Of a stretch of DNA of 64,000 nt, positions 21,296 to 32,784 are shown piece after piece (positions within the stretch are counted from its first letter, which is position 1; the number at the start of each line of letters is the position of its first letter). The notes under the pieces were generated by a model. The model worked only from the letters and a program-made list of their open reading frames with translations, did not search any database and had not been told where the DNA came from. The stretch is taken from positions 1-64,000 of the forward strand of contig JALLLT010000083.1 in the NCBI GenBank assembly GCA_025266875.1, read 5' to 3'. The translations under genes and the position numbers were made by a program. The DNA comes from Fennellomyces sp. T-0311. Lineage: Eukaryota; Mucoromycota; Mucoromycetes; Mucorales; Lichtheimiaceae.

Positions 21296-23171
21296 CATAA
21301 AGACCAGCTGGAAAAAATGTATACAAAATTTTGGGTGCAAAAAGTGCTCATTAATAGAACTTTCTCGTGATGTCATTTTTTTACGTTAAGACTGCGATTT
21401 TCGTGTTCCTGACACGTCTCGCTTTCGTTTGACCTACATTTCATCGCATACAATGGCATCACCTGAATTAAAACGCACTCAAGCGCGCATTACAAAAAAC
21501 GAATGGACTTCATTTATTATTGCTCATCGATACATAAGTGAGCACAGAAGACTCGGAAACTTCAATATCGACGACTCCCCGCGCAAGGTGTTGCAGGACC
21601 TCTTTGGCATTGGGGACACAACGGCGGGATGAATCATTACCCTTTCTAATGACCTGAATTTGCCAAATGAAAGTAAGAAGCTAGGTCGCCCAAGGAAGGT
21701 ACTCTCAGATGAGTATGTCAATGAAATTCGAAATTTCACTGTGGAATGCACCAAGACCGGTCAGCCAGCCACAGCAAAACGTATCCGCACGCACCTCGAG
21801 AACCAAGGATTTGATGTGCCATCTCTCTCGGTTATGAAAGAGGATTTGAAGCTTGCTGGACTTCATTATGGGATGGGAAAACGGCAAAATATTCTTCATG
21901 ACAGCAAAGCCATCGTCAATTACAGAAAGACATATCTGGAAAGACGCTTGAGCAATCTGAATCGTAATGAGCTGCCTATCCAACCGGAGGTGTTTCTTGA
22001 TGAGTCGTACTGTCACTTAGACCATCACGCCAGACGGACGTACTATGTCCCAGACACTGTCGTCAACCAAACTGGGCGTAAGCCGATGTTGGTAATGTTT
22101 GGTGCCTTTGCAGTTTATAAGGAGAACAATTGTCTCAGGGCTGAGCTAGTTGAAGAAAATACAATCATCTGGCCAGTCAAAGGCAAAGCCCATGTTCAAG
22201 AAGAAGAGAATGTCGGTATGAAGTGCAAGCGTGGACGTCCCCCAACAAAAAATACTGCACAAGCATTTGCCGATCTGCCACAATGTGTAAAGGATGCCAA
22301 TATCGCTCCAGATTACCATGATTACCACGGTAACTTCAATGCAAGTTTGTTCGAAAAGCTCTTTGAAAGACTTTGTGAAAAACTTAGCGAACGGTTCCCT
22401 TCTGGATGCATCATCCATATGGATGGTGCGAAGTATCATTTCCGCAAAGTCGACCCACTTCCCAACAGCAACGCTCGTGTCCAGGATATCCGCAACTGGT
22501 TTTCACAAAGCCAATACACAGTGCCTCCTTCGCTAAAGCCTGGAAAACTTCCTTCCAAGAGGGTTCTTCTTGAACGCCTCAAGGAAATACGAAGTGAGCA
22601 CCCTGTTGCCTATGCTGTGCATGAGATTGCCAGCAAATATGGTCATACAGTTATGAAAACGCCTCCGTATCATTGTGAACTGCAGCCGATTGAAGGCCTG
22701 TGGGGCATTGTCAAACAGCAGATTGCATACAACCCAGAGCCAGCAAATACTACTGAGGTTCAATTTGCACATCGACTGTACCGCCTGTTTGCTGCAGTGC
22801 ATTCGAATGACCTCTTATCTTTGTGGAGAAAGACGGTCATTCAATGCAAATATTATCATGATGAGCATCAGCGAAACGCTGTCCATTCTGTGGCAGTTGT
22901 TGAAGAAGATGGTAGCTCTCTTGAAACTGAAAATTAATGCAAGAAGGTTGGTACTCAATCTCCGAAAAATTTCTTGAAAAAAAAAACTGATCAATTTTAT
23001 TTTACTAGCCACCAAACATGCATAACAGGACAAATAGTATTAAAAACCAAATGATAAAATCATCTTACTGCGTGGCTATCAAATCTTTTTTGTTTCATGT
23101 AAAATGGCTGTGATTCCATGAAGATATAAGCAATCAAACTTTGTATACATTTTTTCCGGCCGGACGTTATG
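21296..23171 (+). mobile_element. IS630/Tc1-related DNA transposon, about 1.88 kb
   Basis: It has imperfect TIRs: left CATAAAGACCAGCTGG followed by AAAAAATGTATACAAA, right (reverse complement) CATAACGTCCGGCCGG followed by the same AAAAAATGTATACAAA. The left flank is TA and the right flank TG, so the TA duplication appears mutated on one side. The single gene inside is at 21453-22937. Confidence 0.7.
21453..22937 (+). pseudogene. DDE_3-type transposase with long D-E spacing
   Basis: ATG 21453. N-terminal helix-turn-helix-like region (ITKNEWTSFIIAHRYISEHR), an in-frame TGA at 21630-21632 (after GIGDTTAG), then a 425-codon frame. A second HTH-like block GRPRKVLSDEYVNEIRNFTV precedes the DDE domain: FLDESYCHLDH (first Asp), IHMDGAKYHF (second Asp) and PPYHCELQPIEGLW (Glu). 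By my count 89 residues separate the second Asp from the Glu, far more than the 34-39 of classical Tc1/mariner enzymes. The lineage with PPYHCEL-PIE is seen in other eukaryotes as DDE_3 endonucleases. One nonsense codon only, so otherwise well preserved. Confidence 0.8.
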
Positions 23172-23686
23172 TGACTTTCTTTATATTATTTTCTTACTAT
23201 ATGTACACTGGACTTTTTAACCTACGATTAATGCTTATCTTCCTATGTACTAATTTCATCGTTTATGCAATTTCTGTAATAGGATGGAATAAAACAGTAC
23301 ATACGTAAATACTAGCCCTGTTAAAAGAAAGTAGCACTGCAAATAATTTTGATGGTTAAAAGTGGTTAAAATGGTTAAACATAAGCTTTTAACCACTTGT
23401 ACTGCCATTTTTAGTAACTTAAGCGGTTAAAAAGCTTATGTTTAACCACTTCGAAAAATTATTCACCAAAATTCACCAAAATTATTTGCAGTGTAGCCAA
23501 GTACCTAACACCATAACATATAGATTCCTACTGAGTTAAGTCATATGTAGGTAATACGTATTCATGGAAATGAGTTAAGAAAAGAAGTGTGCTTTTGTAA
23601 TTGTATCTGCTTATTTTAAGAAATAAAGGAAATAAGTGAACAAGAGCGAAAAAGATATACGTAAAAAGAACACGCTAAATAGTCAG
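23172..23686. other. Spacer containing the second CACTG MITE
   Basis: AT-rich; nothing apart from the MITE at 23335-23493. Confidence 0.6.
23335..23493. mobile_element. CACTG-ended MITE, copy 2
   Basis: 159 bp, CACTGCAAATAATTTTGATG at the left and ...AAATTATTTGCAGTG at the right, with a 3-bp duplication TAG (23332-23334 and 23494-23496). Closely similar to the copy at 3308-3468; better-matched arms (AACATAAGCTTTTAACC and its complement). Confidence 0.88.
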
Positions 23687-24742
23687 CTAAAGGCGGTCAG
23701 CGAAGTTATGACAATGGTCAAAGTACGTCACTGCGTGAGCGACATAATTCTGATAGTCGCTGAGAGTAACATGAGACATTGCCTCTGTTAGACGGCGTGC
23801 CACTATATCATTTGAGCTTTCCGGCCCTTCATTGCTGTTCTGTTCGACCAGATCCTGGTCTCCGTCATCACCCTCGTTCTCATCTTCTGATTCCGTGTCA
23901 CTTAATGGATCCTGTCGATAAAGTGCCTTGACTTTTGAAAACATGTTTTCAATAGGATTCAACATAGGAGAGTAAGGAGGAAGAAACACGAACTGATGGC
24001 CTTCGTCTTTGAGAGCATCTGCAATAAAGTCTGCTTTGTGGATAGATGCATTATCACACACAAAGAAGCAGTTCTCCTTATTGTCTTCCTTCAGTCTCTT
24101 CATGACAGCTTTCACAAACGCAAGAAAGTTATAGCTGTTTGTTCCACCTTTGTCAGTCTTGATGCAGGCTTCTACAAGACCATCATTCGATATGGCCGCC
24201 ACTAGAGATGTAGCTTTGGACCTCATCGCTGAAACGTCGACATGTGCGGGTTGACTATGCTAGGACCACGCATAGTTTCTGACCATGGTGGCGTTAAAAG
24301 CTTTGTCTAGAAAGACACAGTTGCACTCGTAGTTGATCTTTCCGCTGTCGATGTTATCTCTAACATATTCCATACGAAGTCTTTTGGTCCTGTCACTGTT
24401 ACGACGAATAGGATACTGCTGTGCGCGCTTGAGGGTGACATTGCAGCGCTGTATAAGATGCCGATAAATCGTGGAAGGATTCAATTTAACATCGAATTCC
24501 CTGCGATATCTACTCTGAAGCTGATTTAGCATAGCCGTTTTGTGCTGCCGTATGAAATTCATGAGGAACAGATGCCCAGCAGCCATGATCTTTTGTTGAC
24601 ACAGCACCAGAACACGTTCATCAGTTCGTCCAAACTGTTTGAAATGTCGCTCGATCGTTGATGATGGAATCCTTATAAGTTTAGAAACGTGTGCAGGCAT
24701 ATATCCAAACTGCGTCATCATTCCTACTGCTTTCTCCATCAC
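23687..24742 (-). pseudogene. IS630/Tc1-like transposase (DD34E)
   Basis: A helix-turn-helix N-terminal region (GYMPAHVSKLIRIPSSTIER) and LNPSTIYRHLI are followed by the DDE domain. CVFLDKAFNATMVRNYAWS holds the first Asp; an in-frame TAG at 24260-24262 then interrupts the frame, which continues HSQPAHVDVSAMRSKATSLV. CDNASIHKADF carries the second Asp, and FLPPYSPMLNPIENMFSKVK the Glu, 34 residues later by my count. The C-terminal tail is acidic (SDTESEDENEGDDGDQD). TIRs not identified. A single stop makes it a pseudogene, perhaps a young one. Confidence 0.85.
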
Positions 24743-24831
24743 TCTTGGCGACTGAACTTCATATTTACGGCCACTAAGGAATATATTTTGGCTCAGGTAT
24801 CATAGAGGGGGTAAAAAAATAAAATCTTTTA

Positions 24832-24872
24832 TTTTTGAGTATTCTGGTGTGGAGCACCAGAATACTCAAAAA
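24832..24872. terminator. Perfect 18-bp hairpin with 5-nt loop
   Basis: Arms 24832-24849 and 24855-24872 are exact complements with loop TGGAG; the outer ends are T-rich and A-rich. It lies between two convergent-to-same-strand minus genes (upstream of 24742 and downstream of 25011). It could be an element end or a transcript-end structure; no proof for either. Confidence 0.45.
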
Positions 24873-25010
24873 ATCATTCTTATTTATTATATCTATCATA
24901 TAAAGTGGTTTTAAAGTGTTATTTATAGAAGCATGTCAAGTTTAATAGATAGTGCTACTTATGCACTGTAGCTAAGGCGCGTTCGGGTAACTAAAGTATA
25001 AGTTACTAAG

Positions 25011-28000
25011 TTATTTACAATACTTCGGGCAGTTCTGCTTTTTGTTATTCCCAGGGCATCCATATTGCTTGCATACGCTGCACTTTCTACCGACTTTTGG
25101 GATATTGGCTAAAAACGCTCCAAAGCTTTGCCTGTTGGTCGATATGGCACTAGACGAAGATGGGGATGACAGTTTCGGTGCAAGATAAATACTGGGATTA
25201 ATGCGGAAAGAGAAATCTGTGGCTGTTATTGCCTGCCGTGATATGCTTGAAGCAGCTGGTCTTGAACTAAACGATGGCCTTGCGGTGGAAGGAGAGGTAC
25301 GCTGATCGTATGGTAGCAACGGTGTAGCAAACTGCTGTTCGGGTGACGAACCTATAACAGCAGAAATAGAACTGACGGCGTTGGTGTCTAAAGCATCTTC
25401 GTACGCTGGTACTTTCAATGGTCTAGGTGACTGTGCAGTTGGTGCTGATCTCTTGCGAGTCGATAATTGCAACTGACTGTTGATTCATAAGATCTCGTCG
25501 GCATTATTTGCTCTCGTTCGTTCAGAGTTAAATAGATCTTCCCATAGTTTGTATCGGCTTCGAAGGTACTCTGGTGTTTTATAGAAGATATGTACACCAT
25601 CTGCATATGAATTCCAAATTCGGGTGAATTCATCAAAGTTGATGGTACTGGTGGTTTAATGCGAAGGAAAGCGGCCCAGTAAAAAAGTAAACATTACGTG
25701 TTCGGCTTGTGTGTGTACAGGAACCACTGCGTATCGGGTATGTTGCCTTGAGCTTAGGAACCTGTATTGCGCACCGCCTGCTTGTGAGGTCGATCCTTTA
25801 ATGGTGACTAAAGCTGCTGTTTGATAGGTACTTTCAGTCGCTACCACACTCGGGTCTTCGACACTTGGTTCCATATTGAGCTTGTCTAAGAGCGATACAG
25901 GAAATGGGGATATACCGAAGTTTTCACCAGATGATGCCATATGAATTGCATGCTTATGTACTTCTGCTTCGTCGTATGAAAATGGAAGATTGAGAGTGGC
26001 ACGTAGATCAGCAATGCATTGTGTCAGCCACGGTTCATAATGACCCTTATGAATCTTTCCATATCTATTCAATGTGCCGACCTTTAAAACTCGGACACTT
26101 TAGTAATCGTAAAATTGAATGTATATTAGTGGTGCTATATACAACTTACGTCAATGTTGTGCCGCAAGCAATAGTCTGATAGAACTGCAGCTGCAAGCTC
26201 AGGACTAGCTCCAAACGATCCAAACTTTCTGATGATGTTTTGATGTATTCCTCCTTCTAGAGAGTTGGTTCCACGGCAGCAACGATATAAGGGTAATCCA
26301 TTGCGATCTTTCCCTTTTATAAAGTAAAATGAAACACCAGGTGGGTCAGAAACATGTCCTGCATGTATGGTCTTCAAAACATTTTTCGAATTTTTCCAAG
26401 CTTGGTTATCGAATAAGGTTCGGCCAGTTCGTGCACATTTCATCGGTCCATACGAATCAAATACTTCTTTCACAGCATTATATAGTGCTAATGGCGGTGG
26501 GATTACACCTAGAAAATTAAAGCATCAAGGCGATTGCTAAGTAAGCCTACAAAGTGCATGGATAATGGTTCCTTACGCTTCACTCGGCGAAATATCCATG
26601 AACTATTTTTCAGAAGCATCTTGTTCCATGTTGTTCCCTGACGTAGTAACACTGCTTCAACTCTTCGCTTATCTTCATCGTCAATGATAAAAAGCACATC
26701 ACGAAGTTTGCGAGTAAAATCAGCAGCAAGACCATGCTTACGTGGAACACGAATCATATCCATCAAATGGAAAGCATCTTTCAGTACTCTAGAGCGAATT
26801 GGCTGATCATGCATCTCGCTTTCTGATGGTTTTGGTAATGAACTGAATGTAGCTTCTCCATATTCACGGCTTTCTGGCTTAACGATGCATGAGGCAAAAG
26901 TAGCCTCGCGTGTAACCAAGTAATCATCGTCTTCTGAGTCGCTGCTAGTACTATTGCTCTCTGTCGCTTCATGGATGGCCACGGTACCACCGTTGTTGTC
27001 TAAGTTTCACTTGTTAGTCCTTGTACCAACAACATGTGAATTCAATCAAAACCTATACTATCAGCTTCATGAAGTACAACATCATGTTCTTCTTCTGCTG
27101 GTTCATGAACTTCGACTGGAGTGTAGTTGTGCAAATCAGTTAGCTTGGCGACGATTTTAAAAGGAACTGGGCCATGTTCAGATAGCGATTTTCCATAAGC
27201 ATCTACTGCGCCAGGTATGTTGACTTGCTTTACAAGAATAATTGCTCGGTTGCGTGTGACTTTGCGTCTGTCAAATTTGCTTTCATGTTTTGCAATCTCT
27301 CCATATCCTGCTGATAGGGTGTCGGATCCGGAATTGAACGAAATATGAGTCCCTGTATATACTCAATTATTACTGACGATACTAAAGCTTAAGTCAATTG
27401 CACACCTTCAGCCAGTGGCTGAGACACACGCTCGCCAATAACACTGCAGTGCTTAAGCCTGTTGTATACTTCTAGTGCCGCAAGGGCATCTAGCGCCGCA
27501 TATTTCGTTTGATCATCTGTCAGTTCTATAGCTGCCCAATTGCTACAACGAACTTGATCTTTTGGCAAAGCTCGACCCAGGACCTTTGCACATATGGCGG
27601 AAAGGCCTATGCCTGCATTGCTAATTGCACCGCGCTTTTTGCAAAACATTCCCAGTTCACGGCCACCATTGCATTTTACACCGAAGTCTCTTTCGATCTT
27701 GCATAAGTCTCCGTTGACTTGTTTGCCGATCTTCAGTACCATTAGACTCTTCAGCAAGTCAAGCAAAGGCTGAGGTAACTGGGTTAAATGGCTGACATGG
27801 TACACGTAGATATCGTCTTTGAACGCTACTTGTATTGTAGCAATCTTTCCAGGTCCCTGCACCCGATCGAAAGGCCATTCACAATCGAATCCGATAACTA
27901 TTGCCTGCTCTCTAGCTTCACCCTCTGCGGTTGTTGCCACAGTGCTTGACAAAATATTTCTAGCGCTTTCTCCAATCGTTTCACTATCTCGTAGATAGTG

Positions 28001-29590
28001 AATGGTTCTGTTCAATTCTTCCGAGTCAAGTAAAGGTAAACCGGCAGCATGGCTGTCTGATGGTTCAGGGTCCGTAACAGGTGAAACATCTTTAAACAGG
28101 GATGGCCAGATATTCTCGAGGAAGTTTTTGTCGCCAGTAACGTTATCCGTAAAAAAAATCTCAGGCATTTCATGACGGTAAAGATCATAAGCAGATCGCA
28201 TTTTTTCGAATGCAAATTGGAGGTGACTTAGTGATTTGGTTGGTGTGAGTAGTTGCATACGGACTTCCTCATATTCATTGCATAACGTATATAGAGCTGT
28301 GAACGTAGGTGAACCGGTGATTTTAGCCAAAAGCTTGATGATTTTAAAAGAATGATCGCCTTTCAAATATTTGCCCCCCAGAACCATCATCTGCTTTTCA
28401 ATCAAGTCACGGATGCTGTCGATGTACTTTGTGTAGAAAGTACGCAGGTATTGAGCAGATGGTACATGCCCAGCGTAGCCAAATCGATCGTTGAAGGATG
28501 AGAATTCCTCAGGTTCACACGATTTCATCATCTGTTCAATGGTGGGATTGTCGCGCCTATATAGCAAAGCGTTGAGATATTGTAGCTCGAGTCGGTCATG
28601 TTTAAGCATATGCATCTCGCGAAGGATTTTGTGGAACCTTTTTGGTCCAATCGAATTCTGAACACAGGGACGCATGAAATCACCAACTGGCCTGGATAGC
28701 GCATTTCGGTGGGTGGTATATCCAGGGTATTGAGATTGAAGAAACAGTGGTAGTTGACATATCAGTCTATCATCGTGGCAGTTAAGTTTACCCTCCTTGC
28801 AGCCTTTTGTACACTCGTATCTATGTCCAAGGATGTAAAAGCAGCTAACGTCGTACCGATAGTGTGAGTAATCTATCAAAGCATAGACATTCTGACCTTA
28901 CTTTTCCATATCCACTACACGACGAGCCGATGTGGTGAATCCATTAGATGTCAGATTGCCTGCACATTTTTCACTTGGACATTTAAGCTTCAGTTTGTCG
29001 CTGACAAGCTTGATGAGCAAATGAGGGATCCAGATGAAAACGCGCGGCTTATAGAGCTCCTTAACGTCTATCTGAGGTTCACTTAAAGTAAAGAAAGCTT
29101 CCGGTGGGTTTATCCAGAATGCCTTTTTTCTGTACACGTCTGGTATTCCGTTCTTATTGATTTGCTTGCCAATTTCACTTTGCAACTCCCTCAGATACTC
29201 GCGGACTACACTTGTCTTCTCCTTTTCGTTTTCCTTGCATTGATCAGACTGAGGTGCGACGCTATCGGGGGTGAGATCAAGTTCATCATCGTTATCGCAA
29301 TCTTCTGCTTCTTCGCCATCGATCTCGTCGTCCATTTCTTCAACTAAATTTTCAGTGATGGCGCCATTGTCATCACTACTAGCATGTTCGTCACTGAAAT
29401 CCATCTCAGCAAGTAGCTCTCCAACACGAGCGAGCTCTTCCTCTGTGGCTGTGGTCGTGCTTGTGGCGTTTGCTTCAGGCTCGGCCGGCGACTTCTCAAG
29501 AAGAGGCAGAAAAGTCAAAGTGCGTTGGTTTGGGTCGCGAGATATTTGCTTTTTTGATATTTTTTCTTCCTTTTTACGTTCCTTTGTCAT
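25011..29590 (-). pseudogene. Large DUF6729-like / DEDDy 3'-5' exonuclease / unknown conserved region gene
   Basis: ATG 29590 (MTKERKKEEK); stop 25011. Introns: 28845-28901, 27353-27405, 27000-27052, 26509-26576, 26082-26149, all GT-AG with the frame kept. Order: acidic leader; DUF6729-like zinc region (FIWIPHLLIKLV, CPSEKCAGNLTSNGFTTSAR, then after splicing CFYILGHRYECTKGCK); a WRN/RNase D-like DnaQ exonuclease with IGFDCEWPF (D, E), KQVNGDLCKIERDFG (D) and KYAALDALAALEVY (Y, D). Next come ILVKQVNIPGAVDAYGKSLS, KDAFHLMDMI, and after splicing KRVIPPPLALYNAV, ARTGRTLFDNQAWK, YRCCRGTNSLEGGIH, NRYGKIHKGHYEPWL, INFDEFTRIWNSYADG; the C terminus has a cysteine cluster (CSVCKQYGCPG). In-frame TAA at 25656-25658 and TGA near 25485 disrupt the C-terminal exon. 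Nuclease role is clear from the motifs; the DAFH and RGTN-LEG-H blocks resemble transposase catalytic neighbourhoods (inference). Confidence 0.75.
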
Positions 29591-30090
29591 AGTGAATAAC
29601 GGTAACTGATATGGTTTCAAATAGGTGTCAAGTTTTTTTAAAGTAATAGAGGAAGAGGCTTTATAGGAATAAGGCGGGTATTAGATTATACGAGCCAAGC
29701 CTTCAAAGCCCGTACAACCCAGCTCGTTATTCGGCCTTGTCATTGGCTGGCGTTATTCACCCCTGTGATTGGCTCTCGCTCTCCCCTCTATGTTATCCGT
29801 GCCTATATTTTAACTTCCTTGATCAATCATGGAAGTAATAAGGACTGTTAAACCAGAGAGAAGCAAGTGTAAAAGACAAATATGTCAACGAGACTCAAAA
29901 AGGTAACTGATTTATTTCATATGTTTTGCTCTCTCTATTTATAATAAATGCTTATCCATGATGGGATTTCCTTAAGTCGGTGTTTCCGTGAGTGATGTGT
30001 AATGTCAACCTTATTATCATTGAGCAGTTACGGATCGTGATGATTGATAGGATGAATGCTGACAAAGCATATCCATGAAGAGACGCGTTG
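29591..30090. other. Promoter region and spacer upstream of the exonuclease gene
   Basis: Apart from the CCAAT boxes, nothing recognisable. The 29690-29800 stretch is less AT-rich than its neighbours. Confidence 0.4.
29738..29777 (-). promoter_or_regulatory. Two CCAAT boxes upstream of the exonuclease gene
   Basis: On the minus strand CCAGCCAATGA (29740-29750 region) and GAGCCAATCAC (29766-29776 region) lie about 150-185 bp upstream of ATG 29590. Paired CCAAT boxes at this distance are typical of fungal promoters. Confidence 0.5.
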
Positions 30091-30094
30091 ACTG

Positions 30095-30411
30095 TGTCGT
30101 CCTTATAACTGATTGAACCACAGGGAGATAGACGACCCACGAAGAATGAGACCACAAGGGTGAGTAACCACAGAGGTATATGACCACGAAGAATATAAGC
30201 AGATAGATGATGATTTATTCCATAAACTAAACTGATATTTATACTGTTTCTAATACTAAAAATATATACAATACTGCTGCGGTGCGTAGCAAAGCCAAAT
30301 GGCTTTGAGGATCAAAGAGGCAGGTGCTGCGCATTACGTCAAGACGTACTGCTGCGCGCCGGAGTAGAAGTGTCATCGGAATTACCATGTTCCGCACAAT
30401 GTACTACGACA
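30095..30411 (+). mobile_element. Solo LTR, copy 1
   Basis: 317 bp beginning TGTCGTCC and ending TACTACGACA (TG...CA with inverted ends TGTCGT/ACGACA), flanked by the 4-bp duplication ACTG (30091-30094 and 30412-30415). It aligns in reverse complement with 42014-42302. No internal retrotransposon sequence is attached. TG...CA ends and a 4-bp duplication indicate an LTR left by recombination. Confidence 0.8.
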
Positions 30412-30569
30412 ACTGGAAGGTCGTGTCTATGAGTAACCTGATTGGCTGAGTATTTGGTAAGCATGAAGCTCAACGTTCCGATGTCGGAAGTGGAAAGCAG
30501 CAGTAAGGATGGAAAGCTCTTATTCGCTGACGGACAATGTAGATGACAAAGAAGCTTGTTAGGGTGTGT

Positions 30570-31068
30570 TTATGTTGGATACAACAAGGACGATCGATAC
30601 CTGGTACAAACAACTCGGGTGCGTGAAGTATTAGAGGCATTGGGAGTAACGCTACGAAAATGATACACGCCTTCTTCATCGCTCTCTTCCCTTTCGTTCA
30701 TATTCATATCTTCGTCAATACCCTGGATTCTGTGTGCATCAGCAGCAAACTGCACAGAGTAGCCTGCTGCATGATTATCCAGATCTTCATCATGCCACCA
30801 GTCAAGTACATCCTCCTCTTCTTGTATCTCCTCCTCCTCTTCCTTCCCCCCATCCTTTTGCTCGATGCCTTTAAGAAAAGTAAGAAATGATGCATGCGAT
30901 GTCATTTCGATTATGTATGATATCATGTTCTTCAGTTATCGATTTCCCCATTGCTTCTCGAGAAGTCATTGCAGTAACGGATCTAGTGCGCGGTGCTCGC
31001 AAGTGCTGGATGGAACTTGGAGCAGATCGTTTTCTGGATGAACGTTGCTTTTGAGTGGAGCGGGTCAT
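30570..31068 (-). CDS. Small unknown gene, basic N terminus and acidic C terminus
   Basis: Two overlapping frames on the minus strand. The upstream one (from ATG 31068) reads MTRSTQKQRSSRKRSAPSSI and is basic. The downstream one (ending 30570) reads LKGIEQKDGGKEEEEEIQEE ... YSVQFAADAHRIQGIDEDMN and is acidic. They are probably one gene with an undetected intron or a frameshift near 30900. No family recognised. Confidence 0.4.
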
Positions 31069-31192
31069 GAGTAAGCATAAAGAAAAGAGGTAGCACTGTT
31101 ATAATTTAATCCAGACTTCTTCCAACTCTGTTGCTATGCCAAAGCTGTAAGTTGTGTAAAAGCTCTTTGAATGATACAACTATGTTTTATTT

Positions 31193-31501
31193 TTAATTTA
31201 AATGATGTAATTCTCCAGCAAGATGGCGAATGTCCATCTTAGCTAACTCCTTTTGTCGCTCTCTTATTCCAGGTTTCAATAAAAACAGTCCATCTGATGC
31301 TTTTTGCAGCTCCTGATCGCTAGGACCTCTCTTTCTCTTTTTGGGCTTTGCACCGTCAGTAGTTTTCGTCTTCTTGGTAATATGGATGCTCTGCACCACT
31401 TTCTTCTTCAAGATCTTTTTCTTTATCGCCTTATCTTTGTACACGAGTTTCTCGGGTGAGGGTAGTGGCCTTTTATGTAAACTACTTCTTGTTATTGCCA
31501 T
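31193..31501 (-). CDS. Small lysine-rich unknown protein
   Basis: 102 codons from ATG 31501 (MAITRSSLHKRPLPSPEK). Very basic middle (KKKILKKKVVQSIHITKK, KPKKRKRGPSDQELQKASDG) with a likely nuclear localisation signal, and a short helical C terminus. A further in-frame upstream extension exists. No homologue recognised; lies directly upstream of the previous small gene on the same strand. Confidence 0.4.
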   Translation of the reverse strand: MAITRSSLHKRPLPSPEKLVYKDKAIKKKILKKKVVQSIHITKKTKTTDGAKPKKRKRGPSDQELQKASDGLFLLKPGIRERQKELAKMDIRHLAGELHHLN

Positions 31502-31839
31502 GGTTTCAGACAGAGAAGTGCGACTTGCACTGAGTGGAAAACAAACCTTACACACTATATATCACATGGTGTATTACTCACTAACTATCGCACCTTAATA
31601 TGGTATTATCCTTTCTTCAACAGAACAGCTTATTACAACGAATTCTTTGCATACATGTTAAATCATTGCCATTCGCCGATCATTGAGATGAAGATGTTTT
31701 GCTACCATTTCAGTTTTCAGATAAATCACTCAGCAACGAACTAAATCTTGTTATGAATTGACATACGAATGGTCGTTTGTACTTGAATTCACCCCTAAAA
31801 ACACGTCCTTTGCACTATGAAGCCTTCTCTCTTTCGCGA

Positions 31840-32415
31840 AGAACCACTCACGCTTGAGTAAACAGCAACCCACTCCTGGATGAAGAGCTATCCACTCTTG
31901 AGTGAAAAAGTACCCACTCTTGGTTGAAGAACTACCCACTCTTGAGTGAACAACCACCTACTCTTGGGTGAAGAACTACCCACTCTTAAGTGAACAGCTA
32001 TCCACTCTTAAGTGAACAACCACCTACTCTTGGTTGAAGAACTACCCACTTTTAAGTGAACAACCATCCACTCTTAAGTGAACAACCACCTACTCTTGGT
32101 TGAAGAACTACCCACTCTTGGTTGAAGAACCAACCACTCTTGAATGAAGAACTATCCACTCTTGGGTGAAGAACCACCCACTCTTGAGTGAATAACCACC
32201 TACTCCTGGTTGAAAAAGTACCCACTCTTGAGTAAAAAATTATCCACTCTTGGTCGAAAAAATTATCCACTCTTGGTCGAAAAACTACCCACTTTTGGTC
32301 GGAGAAACTACCCACTCTTGATCAAAAAACTACCCACTCTTGGTAAAAAAAACTATCCATTTCTGAGCTAAATAACCACCCATTCTGAAATTTAAAACCA
32401 TCCATTCTTTCCCCA
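31840..32415. repeat. 22-bp minisatellite, about 26 units
   Basis: Tandem copies of a 22-bp unit such as CCACTCTTGAGTGAAGAACTA with variants TTGGGTG, TTGGTTG, TTAAGTG, TTGGTCG in the middle. Many units contain the palindrome CACTC-TT-GAGTG. Units become more diverged towards 32415. Open frames read across it are incidental because 22 is not a multiple of 3. Confidence 0.85.
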
Positions 32416-32784
32416 TCTGACGCACAAAATCCTGTAAAACGATACTGTTCCATCTGCTTCAGGTACTCCTTCCGATATTGATAATCAGTGTTTCATCTAT
32501 TTTCGTTTCTGAGAAAGCTTCTATTCTGACACAAAACATTTCATTACACAAAAATTAAGGTTCAAAACGTCATATTTATGCCGTCTTTAGTAAAACTACA
32601 CAACCTCTGATTGGCTATTCACTAAAAGAATACATTGCTTTTAAAGCGCTGTATTCTCAAGAATGTCGAGTTCTTCTTAAAAGAATGCAGTATTTTCAAG
32701 AGTACTGTATCTTCATGAGTATTCTTAAGGATACTCAGGTAGAATACACAACTTTTTTACCCCTGTATTCTTTTAGCCCTTCCC
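32416..32784. other. Spacer with TATTCT/AGAATA motif cluster
   Basis: No gene. Between about 32645 and 32775 the words GTATTCTC, AGTATTCTTAAG, AAGAATGCAGTATT recur in both orientations next to the Helitron gene. It might be a subterminal region of some element; unproven. Confidence 0.35.

Noticed and set aside
32052..32315. 87-codon minus-strand frame across the minisatellite
   Set aside because: The 22-bp period is not a multiple of three and the frame is kept only by chance within the array.
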